Shown here: positions 7,686 through 14,903 of the stretch, one piece after another | Numbering within the stretch: the stretch's first letter is position 1 | Layout: each line of letters begins with the position of its first letter | Assembly (NCBI RefSeq): GCF_900143215.1 | Contig: NZ_FRDM01000020.1 | Location: forward strand, 1-64,000 | Reading direction: 5' to 3' | DNA: 64,000 bases | From: Geodermatophilus obscurus | Lineage (GTDB): Bacteria; Actinomycetota; Actinomycetes; Mycobacteriales; Geodermatophilaceae | Notes under the pieces: generated by a model | Database searches by the model: none | Told to the model about the DNA's origin: nothing | What the model saw: only the letters and a program-made list of their open reading frames with translations | Program-made: the position numbers and the translations under genes

Positions 7686-8387
7686 TCAGCGCGTGTTGGC
7701 CGCCAGCGAGGCGGACAGGGTGAGCCGGAGGGTCTCGGGGACCTCGTCCGCGGCACGCCGCGGGGTGGGCACGAGGTCGATGACCAGGCGGGTCGGCGCG
7801 AAGGCCTCCGCGTAGCCGATGCGGGCCTGGGCGCCCCAGTGCCGGGCCGAGGCCACCACGGCGTCGGGCTCCACCATCGCCGACATCTCCACCTGGGAGA
7901 CGTGCGCGCCGAGAGCGGCGAGCTTGCCGGAGAGGTAGGCGGTCACGTCGACGAAGGTCGTCGGGGAGAACGACAGCGTGGACGGGCTCTGGTAGTGCAT
8001 GACCCGGGAGAGCCGGCGGGCCGCGGACAGGGTCGCGGCGGCGACGGCGCGGTGGTCCTGGTGGCTGTCGTCGGGGGCGTGCACGTAGACGATGTCGGCG
8101 TCGGTCTCCTCGATCGCCCGCTCGACGATCGCGACCGTGGCAGCGTCGGGCACGACGGTGCAGTCGACCTGGCCGCCCCACTGCAGCCGGGCGCCCAGGG
8201 TGCGGGCGGCCTGCTCCTGCTCGAGACGCCGGCCGATGACCACCTCGTCGTCCCCGGGGCCGTTCTCGCCACCGGTCATGACCAGCATGGTGACGGCGTC
8301 GCCGGCGGCGGAGTGGGCCAGCAGGGTGGCGCCGCAGCCGAGTTCGATGTCGTCGGGGTGCGCCCCGACCGCGAGGACCCTACGCAT
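7686..8387 (-). CDS. PIG-L family (LmbE-like) N-deacetylase
   Basis: A 233-aa zinc deacetylase. The start is MRRVLAVGAHPDDIELGCGA, with the metal-binding HPDD at residues 10-13 and the second motif SHQDHRA around 109-112, both diagnostic of PIG-L/LmbE/MshB enzymes that remove acetyl from GlcNAc-type substrates. It is not obviously mshB itself, which is usually longer. The start overlaps the stop of the 56-aa gene upstream by eight bases, so it is the last gene of a short operon. Its neighbours are a surface protein and sugar-nucleotide/glycan enzymes, which suggests action on a surface amino sugar (inference). Confidence 0.88.
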   Translation of the reverse strand: MRRVLAVGAHPDDIELGCGATLLAHSAAGDAVTMLVMTGGENGPGDDEVVIGRRLEQEQAARTLGARLQWGGQVDCTVVPDAATVAIVERAIEETDADIVYVHAPDDSHQDHRAVAAATLSAARRLSRVMHYQSPSTLSFSPTTFVDVTAYLSGKLAALGAHVSQVEMSAMVEPDAVVASARHWGAQARIGYAEAFAPTRLVIDLVPTPRRAADEVPETLRLTLSASLAANTR

Positions 8388-8550
8388 CGTCGCGGCTCGC
8401 AGCGGCCCGGGCGCGTGCGCGCCGGTCGGCGGCCGAGGCCGTACCCGGCGCCGCGAGCAGCGCCACCGGGGCGATGACCGCGACCAGGGCGCCGCGGGAG
8501 GCACGTGCGCGCAGGCGCCGTGCCGTCGAAGACCTCGTGGGGCCGTGCAT
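8380..8550 (-). CDS. internally deleted paralogue of the neighbouring surface protein (56 aa)
   Basis: The product has a basic N-terminus, a hydrophobic signal (ALVAVIAPVALLAAPGTASA) and only 16 more residues (ADRRARARAAASRDDA). Both ends match the 180-aa protein encoded next door: its signal ends LLALPGTASA and its last residues are RRARALATAAQDGA. Everything between is missing, including the extracellular domain and the C-terminal membrane helix. The leader DNA upstream is also duplicated. It is probably a remnant left by duplication and deletion. It may persist because its stop overlaps the PIG-L gene's start and could couple that gene's translation. Confidence 0.6.
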   Translation of the reverse strand: MHGPTRSSTARRLRARASRGALVAVIAPVALLAAPGTASAADRRARARAAASRDDA

Positions 8551-8615
8551 GACGTCAGTCCTCGTGTCCGGGGCGGCCGACCCGCCCGACGAGGTCCCAT
8601 CGGCACGTCCCGGCC
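8551..8615 (-). repeat. duplicated leader, copy B
   Basis: Read on the minus strand it begins GGCCGGGACGTGCCGATGGG and contains a GGGCGG-loop-CCGCCC stem and CCCCGGACACGAGGAC before the ATG. It aligns with 9210-9276. It may be a simple duplication or a conserved cis-regulatory leader. Confidence 0.6.
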
Positions 8616-8666
8616 GTTCCCGTAGCCCCATCGGCCACGTCTCCCCCCAAGAGGTGGGACGGGGGC

Positions 8667-9209
8667 CTACGCACCGTCCTGCGCCGCGGTCGCCAGGGCG
8701 CGGGCGCGCCGGTTGGCACGGTGGACCAGGACGGCACCGACGACGCCGGCGGCCGCGAGCCCGATGGCCGGGCCGGTCCCGTTGCCCTCCTCCGGCAGCT
8801 CCGTGGCCGGGGGACAGGCCGTCGCGGTGCCGCGGCGCGCGGCGAGGTTGGTGCCGTCCAGGTGCCACATCGGGCCCGCACCACGGGTCACGGGAACCGT
8901 GAAGGCTCCGTGGTGGGTCCCCGGCCGGAAGGTGGTCGGCTGCGGAGTGCCGTAGGGAACGGGGGTGACCTTGTTCCGCGCGCCCGTCGGGATCGTCACC
9001 GTGGAGGGCGAGGTGTTCTCGTAGCCGAACACGGCGGTCCAGGAGCCGTCGCGGTTGAGCACGACGCAGTCCAGCAGCGGCACCACGGTGCCCTTCGCCG
9101 AGGCCGTGCCGGGCAGGGCGAGCAGCCCGCCCACGGCGATGAGCGCGACCAGCGCGGCACGGGTGACACGGATGCGGGCGCGCCGCACCGCCGATGACCT
9201 GCCGTTCAT
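8667..9209 (-). CDS. exported surface protein with sorting-signal-like C-terminus
   Basis: A 180-aa protein starting MNGRSSAVRRARIRVTRAAL with a signal peptide ending GTASA. An extracellular domain of about 100 residues follows (VVPLLDCVVLNRDGSWTAVF, GYENTSPSTVTIP, TGARNKVTP), rich in Thr/Gly with one Cys near each end. This resembles short beta-domains seen in actinobacterial surface proteins. The C-terminus is tripartite: LPEEG, a hydrophobic helix (AIGLAAAGVVGAVLV), then HRANRRARA. That layout fits a sortase or exosortase substrate or a simple membrane anchor. It lies just downstream of the exosortase operon and upstream of its own deleted copy. Confidence 0.75.
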   Translation of the reverse strand: MNGRSSAVRRARIRVTRAALVALIAVGGLLALPGTASAKGTVVPLLDCVVLNRDGSWTAVFGYENTSPSTVTIPTGARNKVTPVPYGTPQPTTFRPGTHHGAFTVPVTRGAGPMWHLDGTNLAARRGTATACPPATELPEEGNGTGPAIGLAAAGVVGAVLVHRANRRARALATAAQDGA

Positions 9210-9276
9210 GAGCCCTGCGTCCTCGCGTCCGGGGCGGCTGTCCCGCCCGTCGGGAACGCATCGGCAGGTCCCGGCC
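9210..9276 (-). repeat. duplicated leader, copy A
   Basis: Minus-strand leader of the surface-protein gene. GGCCGGGACCTGCCGATG, a GGGCGG-GACAG-CCGCCC stem and CCCCGGACGCGAGGAC match copy B at 8551-8615 almost base for base. GAGGAC is the likely ribosome binding site in both. A further palindrome, GGTCCCGGCCGGGACC, overlaps its 5' edge. Confidence 0.6.
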
Positions 9277-9320
9277 GGGACCACAGCGCTCCAGGACCGG
9301 AACCGCCCGAAAGAGGGACG

Positions 9321-10034
9321 TCAGGCCCGGACCGGCGCCCCCAGCAGGGACAGGGCCAGCTCGGCGGCCGCCGGAAAGGTGTCGACGACGGCCCAGGCGC
9401 GCGGCTGGTCGGGGGCAGTGGCGTACTCGCCCTGCCGGACGCGGATCGCCCGCGCACCCACGGCCGCCGCCACCGCGACGTCCTTGCCGGGCCGGTCGCC
9501 GATCACCAGCAACCGCTCCGGCGGCACACCGAGCCGTGCGGCGACGGCGACCAGGCCGGCCGGGTGCGGCTTGCGGACGGCGCGGCCGCCGAGGGCGTCG
9601 GTGACGACGACGACCGGCAGCAGCGGCCCGAGCCCGGTCGCGGCCACCTTCGCCGCCTGGATGGCCGGGTTGCCGTCGGTCAGGCAGGCCAGCGGGGCGG
9701 CCGCGGCCAGCGCGCGCAGGGCGTCCTCGGCGCCCGGGTACGGCGACAGCCGCGGCGGTGTGTGCTGCGTGAACGCCGCCACGAGCGGTGGCACCAGCTC
9801 GGCCAGCGACGATCCCGGGACGCCGACCGCGAGCAGTGCCCGGTCGATCGTCCCGCCCGCATCGGAGCCGGCGGCCAGCTCGGACCGCAGCGCGGCGTGC
9901 ACCGCGGCGCCCTGCAGCCCCGCGAGCCCGGCCGCGACCCCGACCGCCGCGGCGGCGGAGGCCAGGTAGTCGGCCTGGGGGTAGAGGGTGTCGTCGAGAT
10001 CCACGACCACACCCAGCGGCGCAGGCCGGCTCAC
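9321..10034 (-). CDS. HAD-superfamily hydrolase
   Basis: A 237-aa phosphatase-type HAD protein. Motif I is VVDLDDTLYP (nucleophile plus acid/base Asp), motif II ACLTDGNP, the motif III Lys lies in RAVRKPHP, and motif IV is LVIGDRPGKD. The GTG at 10034 overlaps the epimerase stop by four bases (GTGA); the GTG one codon earlier is an alternative. It is the last gene of the glycosyltransferase/exosortase/epimerase operon, so a sugar-phosphate or phospho-glycan substrate is plausible, but sequence alone does not show it. Confidence 0.85.
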   Translation of the reverse strand: MSRPAPLGVVVDLDDTLYPQADYLASAAAAVGVAAGLAGLQGAAVHAALRSELAAGSDAGGTIDRALLAVGVPGSSLAELVPPLVAAFTQHTPPRLSPYPGAEDALRALAAAAPLACLTDGNPAIQAAKVAATGLGPLLPVVVVTDALGGRAVRKPHPAGLVAVAARLGVPPERLLVIGDRPGKDVAVAAAVGARAIRVRQGEYATAPDQPRAWAVVDTFPAAAELALSLLGAPVRA

Positions 10035-11179
10035 CACGGCAGCCGCCCGCCGGTGAAGTCGGGCTCGTCGAGGGCCAGCAGGGCGTCGGTCCGCTCGTCG
10101 GCGAGGACGGCGGCCACCCGCGGCCCCGTCGTCCCGTCGCCGTACGGGCAGGGCACCGTCGCGGCGCGCTCCTGCCCCTCCGGGCTGGTGTGCCTGGCCG
10201 CGGCGGACAGCACGGCGGCGGCCGCGCGGTCGTCGGCCAGACCGGCGAGCGTCGTCGTCCCGGCCTCCACGCCCTCCCAGCGCGGCGTCGAGCCGCGGAG
10301 CACCACCACCGGGACGCCGAGGTACGCCGCCTCCTCCTGGATGCCGCCGGAGTCGGTGACCGCCAGCCGGGCCGAGGCCAGCGCGCCCACGAGGACGGAG
10401 TGGTCGACGGGACCGGTCAGCCGAACGCCCGGGTGCTCCAGCCGCGCTCCCAGCCCGGTCTCCGCGAGGCGCGCGGCGGTGCGGGGGTGCACCGGGAAGG
10501 TGACCGGCCCGACCTGGTCGGCCAGCGCCCGCACCACGCCGACCAGGCGGGCCAGGCGGACCAGGTCGTCGACGTTGGTCGGCCGGTGCGCGGTGACCAG
10601 CACGCCGGCGCGCTCGGCGACCGGCACCCGCTGCACACCGCGGGCGACGAGGGTGTCGATGACGGGGTTGCCGACGACGAACACCCGCTCGGCGGCGACG
10701 CCCTCGTCGGCGAGGAAGGCCGCCGCCCGCTCGGTCGGCGCGAGGTGCAGCTGGGCGGTGGCCGCGGCGACCCGCCGGTTGACCTCCTCGACGCTGCGCG
10801 GGTTGAGGCTGCGCAGCCCTGCCTCGAGGTGGGCGAACGGCACCCCGGCGGCGCGGGCGGCCAGCGCGTAGGCCGGCACGGTGTTGGTGTCGCCGAGCGC
10901 GAGCACCAGGTCGGGGTCGAGCAGGCGCAGCGCCCGGAACGCGTCGGCGTGCAGCGCGCCGGTCCGCTCGGCCGGGTCGGTCGGCAGCGCGAAGCGGTGC
11001 CCGGGGGTCAGCCCGAGCGCCGCCTGCAGCTGCGAGCCCATCTGCGGGTCGGTGTGCTGGCCGGTGTCGACCACGCTGACCCGGTGGCCGGCGGCGGTCA
11101 GGGCGGTGACGACGGGGGCGAGCTTGACCACCTCCGGCCGGGTGCCGAACGGCACCAGCACGTGCCGGCTGCGGCTCAC
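10031..11179 (-). CDS. wecB: UDP-N-acetylglucosamine 2-epimerase (non-hydrolysing type)
   Basis: A 382-aa protein of the WecB/MnaA family, which converts UDP-GlcNAc to UDP-ManNAc for surface polysaccharide synthesis. Landmarks are FGTRPEVVKLAPVV at the N-terminus, VVDTGQHTD, ALGDTNTV, HLEAGLRS, the ligand loop TDSGGIQEEA and VLRGSTPRWEGVEAG. Length is normal for the family. The start is a GTG at 11179 overlapping the upstream stop (GTGA), and its own stop overlaps the HAD gene start. The product would supply ManNAc precursors for the family-2 glycosyltransferase at the head of the operon (inference). Confidence 0.92.
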   Translation of the reverse strand: MSRSRHVLVPFGTRPEVVKLAPVVTALTAAGHRVSVVDTGQHTDPQMGSQLQAALGLTPGHRFALPTDPAERTGALHADAFRALRLLDPDLVLALGDTNTVPAYALAARAAGVPFAHLEAGLRSLNPRSVEEVNRRVAAATAQLHLAPTERAAAFLADEGVAAERVFVVGNPVIDTLVARGVQRVPVAERAGVLVTAHRPTNVDDLVRLARLVGVVRALADQVGPVTFPVHPRTAARLAETGLGARLEHPGVRLTGPVDHSVLVGALASARLAVTDSGGIQEEAAYLGVPVVVLRGSTPRWEGVEAGTTTLAGLADDRAAAAVLSAAARHTSPEGQERAATVPCPYGDGTTGPRVAAVLADERTDALLALDEPDFTGGRLPW

Positions 11180-13359
11180 GCCGTCACCGCCACCGGCGCG
11201 CACGGATCGGCGACGGGGCTGCCGTCCGCGCTGCTGTAGGTCTCGGCGAAGTAGCGGCTCATCGCCACACCCGGCCGGAAGGACAGCTCCGGCAGCGGGG
11301 CGCCGCGGACGCCGGCCAGGTAGGCGCTGACCACGTCGGCACCGGCGGCGAGCGTCAGCGGCAACCCGCCGGAGAAGCGCGGGTTGATCTCCACGACCGT
11401 CGCGGTGCCGTCGTCGGCGACGAAGCCCTGCACGTTGGCCGGACCGGTGAGCCCGACCGCCGCCAGCGCCGCGGCGACGACCTCGGTCACCGCCTCGGAG
11501 GCGAAGGTGCGGCCCTTGACCGAGATGCCGGCCTTGGTCTCCTCGCGCCAGCGCGGCACGACCACGCGCAGGCCGCCGTTCCGGTCGACCAGGGCGTCGG
11601 CGGTGAACTCCCGGCCGGTCAGGCGGGTCTGGGCGATGAGCCCGTCGTCCTCGCGGAGCGCCTGCACCACGGGAGCGCGCTCGTCGAGCAGCCGGACGCC
11701 GCGGCTGCCGCGGCCGGCCACCGGCTTGACCACCCACGGTCCCGGGACGCCGGCCACCTCGTCGGCCGACGTGGCGGTCGCCGGGTGCGGCACGCCCGCG
11801 GCGGCCATGGCCCGGGCGAAGGCCGCCTTGTCGCAGCACCCGTCCACCGCAGCGGCGTCGGGCAGCCAGGTGGCGATCCCGGCCGCGGCCAGGCGGGCGG
11901 CGCCGGCGGCCAGGTGCGGCAGCTCCTCGGCGACCGTGCTGACCAGCGCGTCGACGCCGTAGACGGCGCAGACGCCGAGCAGCGCCTCCACGAACCGGGG
12001 GTGGTCGCCGCGCGGCAGGACGACGGCCGTGTGCGCCAGCGCGCCTCCGGCGGCGGCCACGTCGGCGTCGCCGGCCACGACCCGGTGGCCGAGGGCGACC
12101 AGCCGGCGGACCACGGCCACGCCGGCGGGGCCACCGGCTCCGGTGACGAGGACGGCGGGGCCGTCGGCCGCGGGCGGGCGGGGCTGGGGCAGCGAGGAGG
12201 GCATCGGTCGTCCTGGGTCGTCGGGGCGGGCCCGGGGTCGGGACCGCGGCGGCACGGGCACCGGCGGTCGGGGGACCGGGCGGTCGGCGGGAGGCCACAG
12301 CCGCTGGGTGGGCGGCTCGCGCTCGTCGGGCCGGGCCCCGGAGGCGGGCTCCCGCTCGGGGTGCTGCAGCAGCCAGCCGCGCGCCCACAGCCGCAGCGCG
12401 GCGACCCGGTGGTTGGTCACCGGTTCCCACTGCCGCGCGGCGATGGACTCGGCGAGCGCGTCGAGGACGGCCGGGTCGTCGTCGTAGGTCGCCACCGCGA
12501 CCAGCGAGGCAGCGTGCGCCCCCAGGCCGTCGCCGGCCAGCGCGCGCACCCGTGCGGCCCGCTCGGCGGAGGGCAGGTGCCCGATCCGGTAGTCGATGCG
12601 CTCCGCCTCGCGGCGCGCGCCCATCCATCGGGCGACCCGGTCCGGCAGCACGTAGCGGTACACGAGGCCGGTCAGGTTCAGCCGGCGGGAAGGGGCGCGC
12701 GGGTCGTCGTCCGCCGGCCGGTAACCCAGGCCCGGGCGCGCCCAGCTGTCGGGCCGGCGGGCGGTGTGCCGGCCGGCGACGTCCTGCTCGGCACGCTCGG
12801 CGGTCGGCAGCGTGATGCAGACCATGAGCAGGAAGCCGCCGAGCGTGGCGGCGAGGTTCCACACCGTGCCGACCCAGTCGTGGAAGAGCACCAGCGCCGG
12901 CGTCCCCCACACCAGGCCGGCGACCGTGGAAGCGGCCAGCCGCAGGTGGTTGAGCACGAGCAGCGCGGCGACGGCGACGACGAGCCCGGCCACCGCGTGC
13001 TGGCGCCGGCCGCGCAGGACGACGGCGGTCAGCGCGGTGAGGCCGAGGACCGACAGGATCGAGGAGCAGGACTCGGTGACCTCGGCCAGGATGACCTCGC
13101 CGTCGGGGCGGAAGACCAGGATGTGCCGTTCCAGGGACCACGAGACCGAGTCGACGCCGACCAGGTCCAGCACGTGGGCGACCCAGCGGGCCTCGTGCAC
13201 CTGCAGGAAGCCGGCGCCGTAGCGGAAGCCGACGGCGCAGATGACCACCGCCAGCAGCAGGTCCAGCAGCACCGGGACCAGCCGGCGACCGCTGCGCAGG
13301 GGGCGCCGGGCCCGCCGGTACGGGCTCCCCCCGAGCAGCACGGCCGCGCCGACCGTCAC
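11176..13359 (-). CDS. exosortase-like membrane protein fused to an ATP-grasp ligase
   Basis: A 727-aa protein with no stop between two very different halves. Residues 1-185 are a multi-helix membrane domain carrying the exosortase/archaeosortase triad: C98 in TESCSSILSVL, R140 in LNHLRLAAS and H160 in LFHDWVGTVWN. Residues 190-335 are a helical cytoplasmic region, and 336-400 a Pro/Arg-rich linker. Residues 400-727 form an ATP-grasp enzyme of the carbamoyl-phosphate-synthase-like type (VTGAGGPAGVAVVRRL; PWVVKPVAGRGSRGVRLL; ATVVEINPRFSGGLPLTLAA). The start is a GTG overlapping the glycosyltransferase stop (GTGA). An internal ATG at 12204 with AGGA upstream could also yield free ATP-grasp protein. 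The exosortase half has no stop of its own, so the fusion is forced unless the sequence contains an error. Confidence 0.8.
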   Translation of the reverse strand: MTVGAAVLLGGSPYRRARRPLRSGRRLVPVLLDLLLAVVICAVGFRYGAGFLQVHEARWVAHVLDLVGVDSVSWSLERHILVFRPDGEVILAEVTESCSSILSVLGLTALTAVVLRGRRQHAVAGLVVAVAALLVLNHLRLAASTVAGLVWGTPALVLFHDWVGTVWNLAATLGGFLLMVCITLPTAERAEQDVAGRHTARRPDSWARPGLGYRPADDDPRAPSRRLNLTGLVYRYVLPDRVARWMGARREAERIDYRIGHLPSAERAARVRALAGDGLGAHAASLVAVATYDDDPAVLDALAESIAARQWEPVTNHRVAALRLWARGWLLQHPEREPASGARPDEREPPTQRLWPPADRPVPRPPVPVPPRSRPRARPDDPGRPMPSSLPQPRPPAADGPAVLVTGAGGPAGVAVVRRLVALGHRVVAGDADVAAAGGALAHTAVVLPRGDHPRFVEALLGVCAVYGVDALVSTVAEELPHLAAGAARLAAAGIATWLPDAAAVDGCCDKAAFARAMAAAGVPHPATATSADEVAGVPGPWVVKPVAGRGSRGVRLLDERAPVVQALREDDGLIAQTRLTGREFTADALVDRNGGLRVVVPRWREETKAGISVKGRTFASEAVTEVVAAALAAVGLTGPANVQGFVADDGTATVVEINPRFSGGLPLTLAAGADVVSAYLAGVRGAPLPELSFRPGVAMSRYFAETYSSADGSPVADPCAPVAVTA

Positions 13360-14801
13360 GACCCCACCCCCGCGGGCGCGACCACGGGCGGGTCGACCCG
13401 CACCGTCGAGGTGGCCCCCGACCGCGAGGTCTTCACCCAGGTGTAGGGGCGGCCGAGCATGCCGTCGACGTAGGCGCGCGTGGTGATCCAGATGGACAGC
13501 GCGAAGGCGGGCAGGAAGCCCAGCAGCCGCCACGCCGACCGCCGCTCCACCCGGCCGATGAGCAGGCCGACGGAGAGCTCGGCCAGCGGGCCGACGAACA
13601 GCAGCATCGACAGCGGCAGCAGCGCGACGACCGGCAGGTCGCCGATGCCGAAGGCGCGCAGCACGGTCAGCACCAGGCCCAGCCCGCTGAGCAGGGGCAC
13701 GTGGTAGACGAGCAGGAAGAGCGTCGTCTCGACCTTCTCGACCGGGCTCAGGTGCGGCGAGCGCATGAGCGGGCGCCAGTAGTCGCGGAAGCACTTCTGG
13801 TGGCCGCGGGCCCACCGGTACCGCTGCTTCCAGAACCGCTGGGCGCTGACCACCGCCTCCTCGAAGTCGACGGCGGAGAGGTCGTAGCGCACGCGCTGGC
13901 CGGCCATGAGCACGCGGAGGGTGAGGTCGGTGTCCTCGGTGACGGTGTGCGGGTTCCACCCACCGAGGCCGCGCAGCGTGGACATGCGGACCGCGCAGTT
14001 GGCCCCGCCGTACGCGGGCAGCTCGAACAGCGCCTGCCGGCCGTACTCGTTGACCAGGTAGCCGGAGAGGAAGTCGACGAAGACGGTCGAGGCCATCGGC
14101 GAGTCGCGGCCGTTGCGGATGACGCAGCGGCCCATCACCGCGCCGACGACCGGGTCGCGGAAGTGCCGGACCAGCCGCCGCAGCGCCGTGGGGTCCGGCT
14201 CGTGGTCGGCGTCGAAGACGACGGCGATCTCGGCGTCGACCAGGTGCAGGGCGTCGTTCAGCGCACCGGACTTGCCGCCGCCGGAACCCGGCGGGCGGTG
14301 CAGCACGCGCAGCCGCCGCTCGCGGACCGCCCAGGCGTCCAGCCGGGCGCCGGTGCTGTCGTCGGAGCCGTCGTCGACCACGACCAGGGTGAGCCGGTCG
14401 GCCGGGTAGTCCAGCGCGAGCAGCGCGGTGACCATCCCGTCGACGACGAGCTCCTCGTTCTTGCAGCCGACGAAGACCGCGACCGAGGGCGTGTAGCCGG
14501 ACAGCCCGACGTCGGCGGCGAGCATGTCGTTCTCGGCCCAGCGTGCCGCGGCGACGGCGAAGGCGAGGTGCCGGCAGAAGTAGACGCCGAAGACGACGTT
14601 GAGCACGCCGGCGACCACGCCGAGGATTTCGTCGAGGCCGGAGAAGAGCGCCACCATCGTGAAGCCGCAGACGTAGGCCAGCAGCACCAGGGGCCGGCCC
14701 TCGGGCCGGCTGTCGTGGGGATCGCCGGCGGGTGCGACGGCGGCCGTAGGGACGCCGGCCGGCGGGAACCCGGTGCCGGGCGTGGTCGCCCCGCTGACCA
14801 C
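13356..14801 (-). CDS. processive family-2 glycosyltransferase, membrane-bound
   Basis: A 481-aa GT2 enzyme of the cellulose/hyaluronan/PNAG-synthase type. Two N-terminal helices (LVLLAYVCGFTMVALFSGL; ILGVVAGVLNVVFGVYF) precede the catalytic domain with VVVDDGSDDST, FDADHEP (DxD), TEDTDLTLR and QRFWKQRYRWARGH (Q/RxxRW). Three or more C-terminal helices follow. The GTG at 14801 has GGAGG seven bases upstream. First gene of the operon. In Gram-positive XrtG loci an exosortase is paired with a GT2 of this kind, and the same pairing is seen here. Polymer identity unknown. Confidence 0.9.
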   Translation of the reverse strand: MVSGATTPGTGFPPAGVPTAAVAPAGDPHDSRPEGRPLVLLAYVCGFTMVALFSGLDEILGVVAGVLNVVFGVYFCRHLAFAVAAARWAENDMLAADVGLSGYTPSVAVFVGCKNEELVVDGMVTALLALDYPADRLTLVVVDDGSDDSTGARLDAWAVRERRLRVLHRPPGSGGGKSGALNDALHLVDAEIAVVFDADHEPDPTALRRLVRHFRDPVVGAVMGRCVIRNGRDSPMASTVFVDFLSGYLVNEYGRQALFELPAYGGANCAVRMSTLRGLGGWNPHTVTEDTDLTLRVLMAGQRVRYDLSAVDFEEAVVSAQRFWKQRYRWARGHQKCFRDYWRPLMRSPHLSPVEKVETTLFLLVYHVPLLSGLGLVLTVLRAFGIGDLPVVALLPLSMLLFVGPLAELSVGLLIGRVERRSAWRLLGFLPAFALSIWITTRAYVDGMLGRPYTWVKTSRSGATSTVRVDPPVVAPAGVGS

Positions 14802-14903
14802 CGCCCCACCTCCCCGCCGTCCGCGACCTGCGGCGGAGCGCGGACTCCACCGTGCTGGTGCATCGGCACCGGGGAGTCCGTCCTGAAGCCGAAGCCGCGC
14901 AGG

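Noticed and set aside
8551-9276. c-di-GMP or c-di-AMP riboswitch in the duplicated leaders
   Set aside because: No match to conserved cores of either class by eye; similarity is explained by duplication.
12204-12219. Separate ATP-grasp gene starting at 12204
   Set aside because: The start and AGGA site are plausible for an extra short product, but the exosortase frame has no stop before it, so it cannot replace the fusion call.
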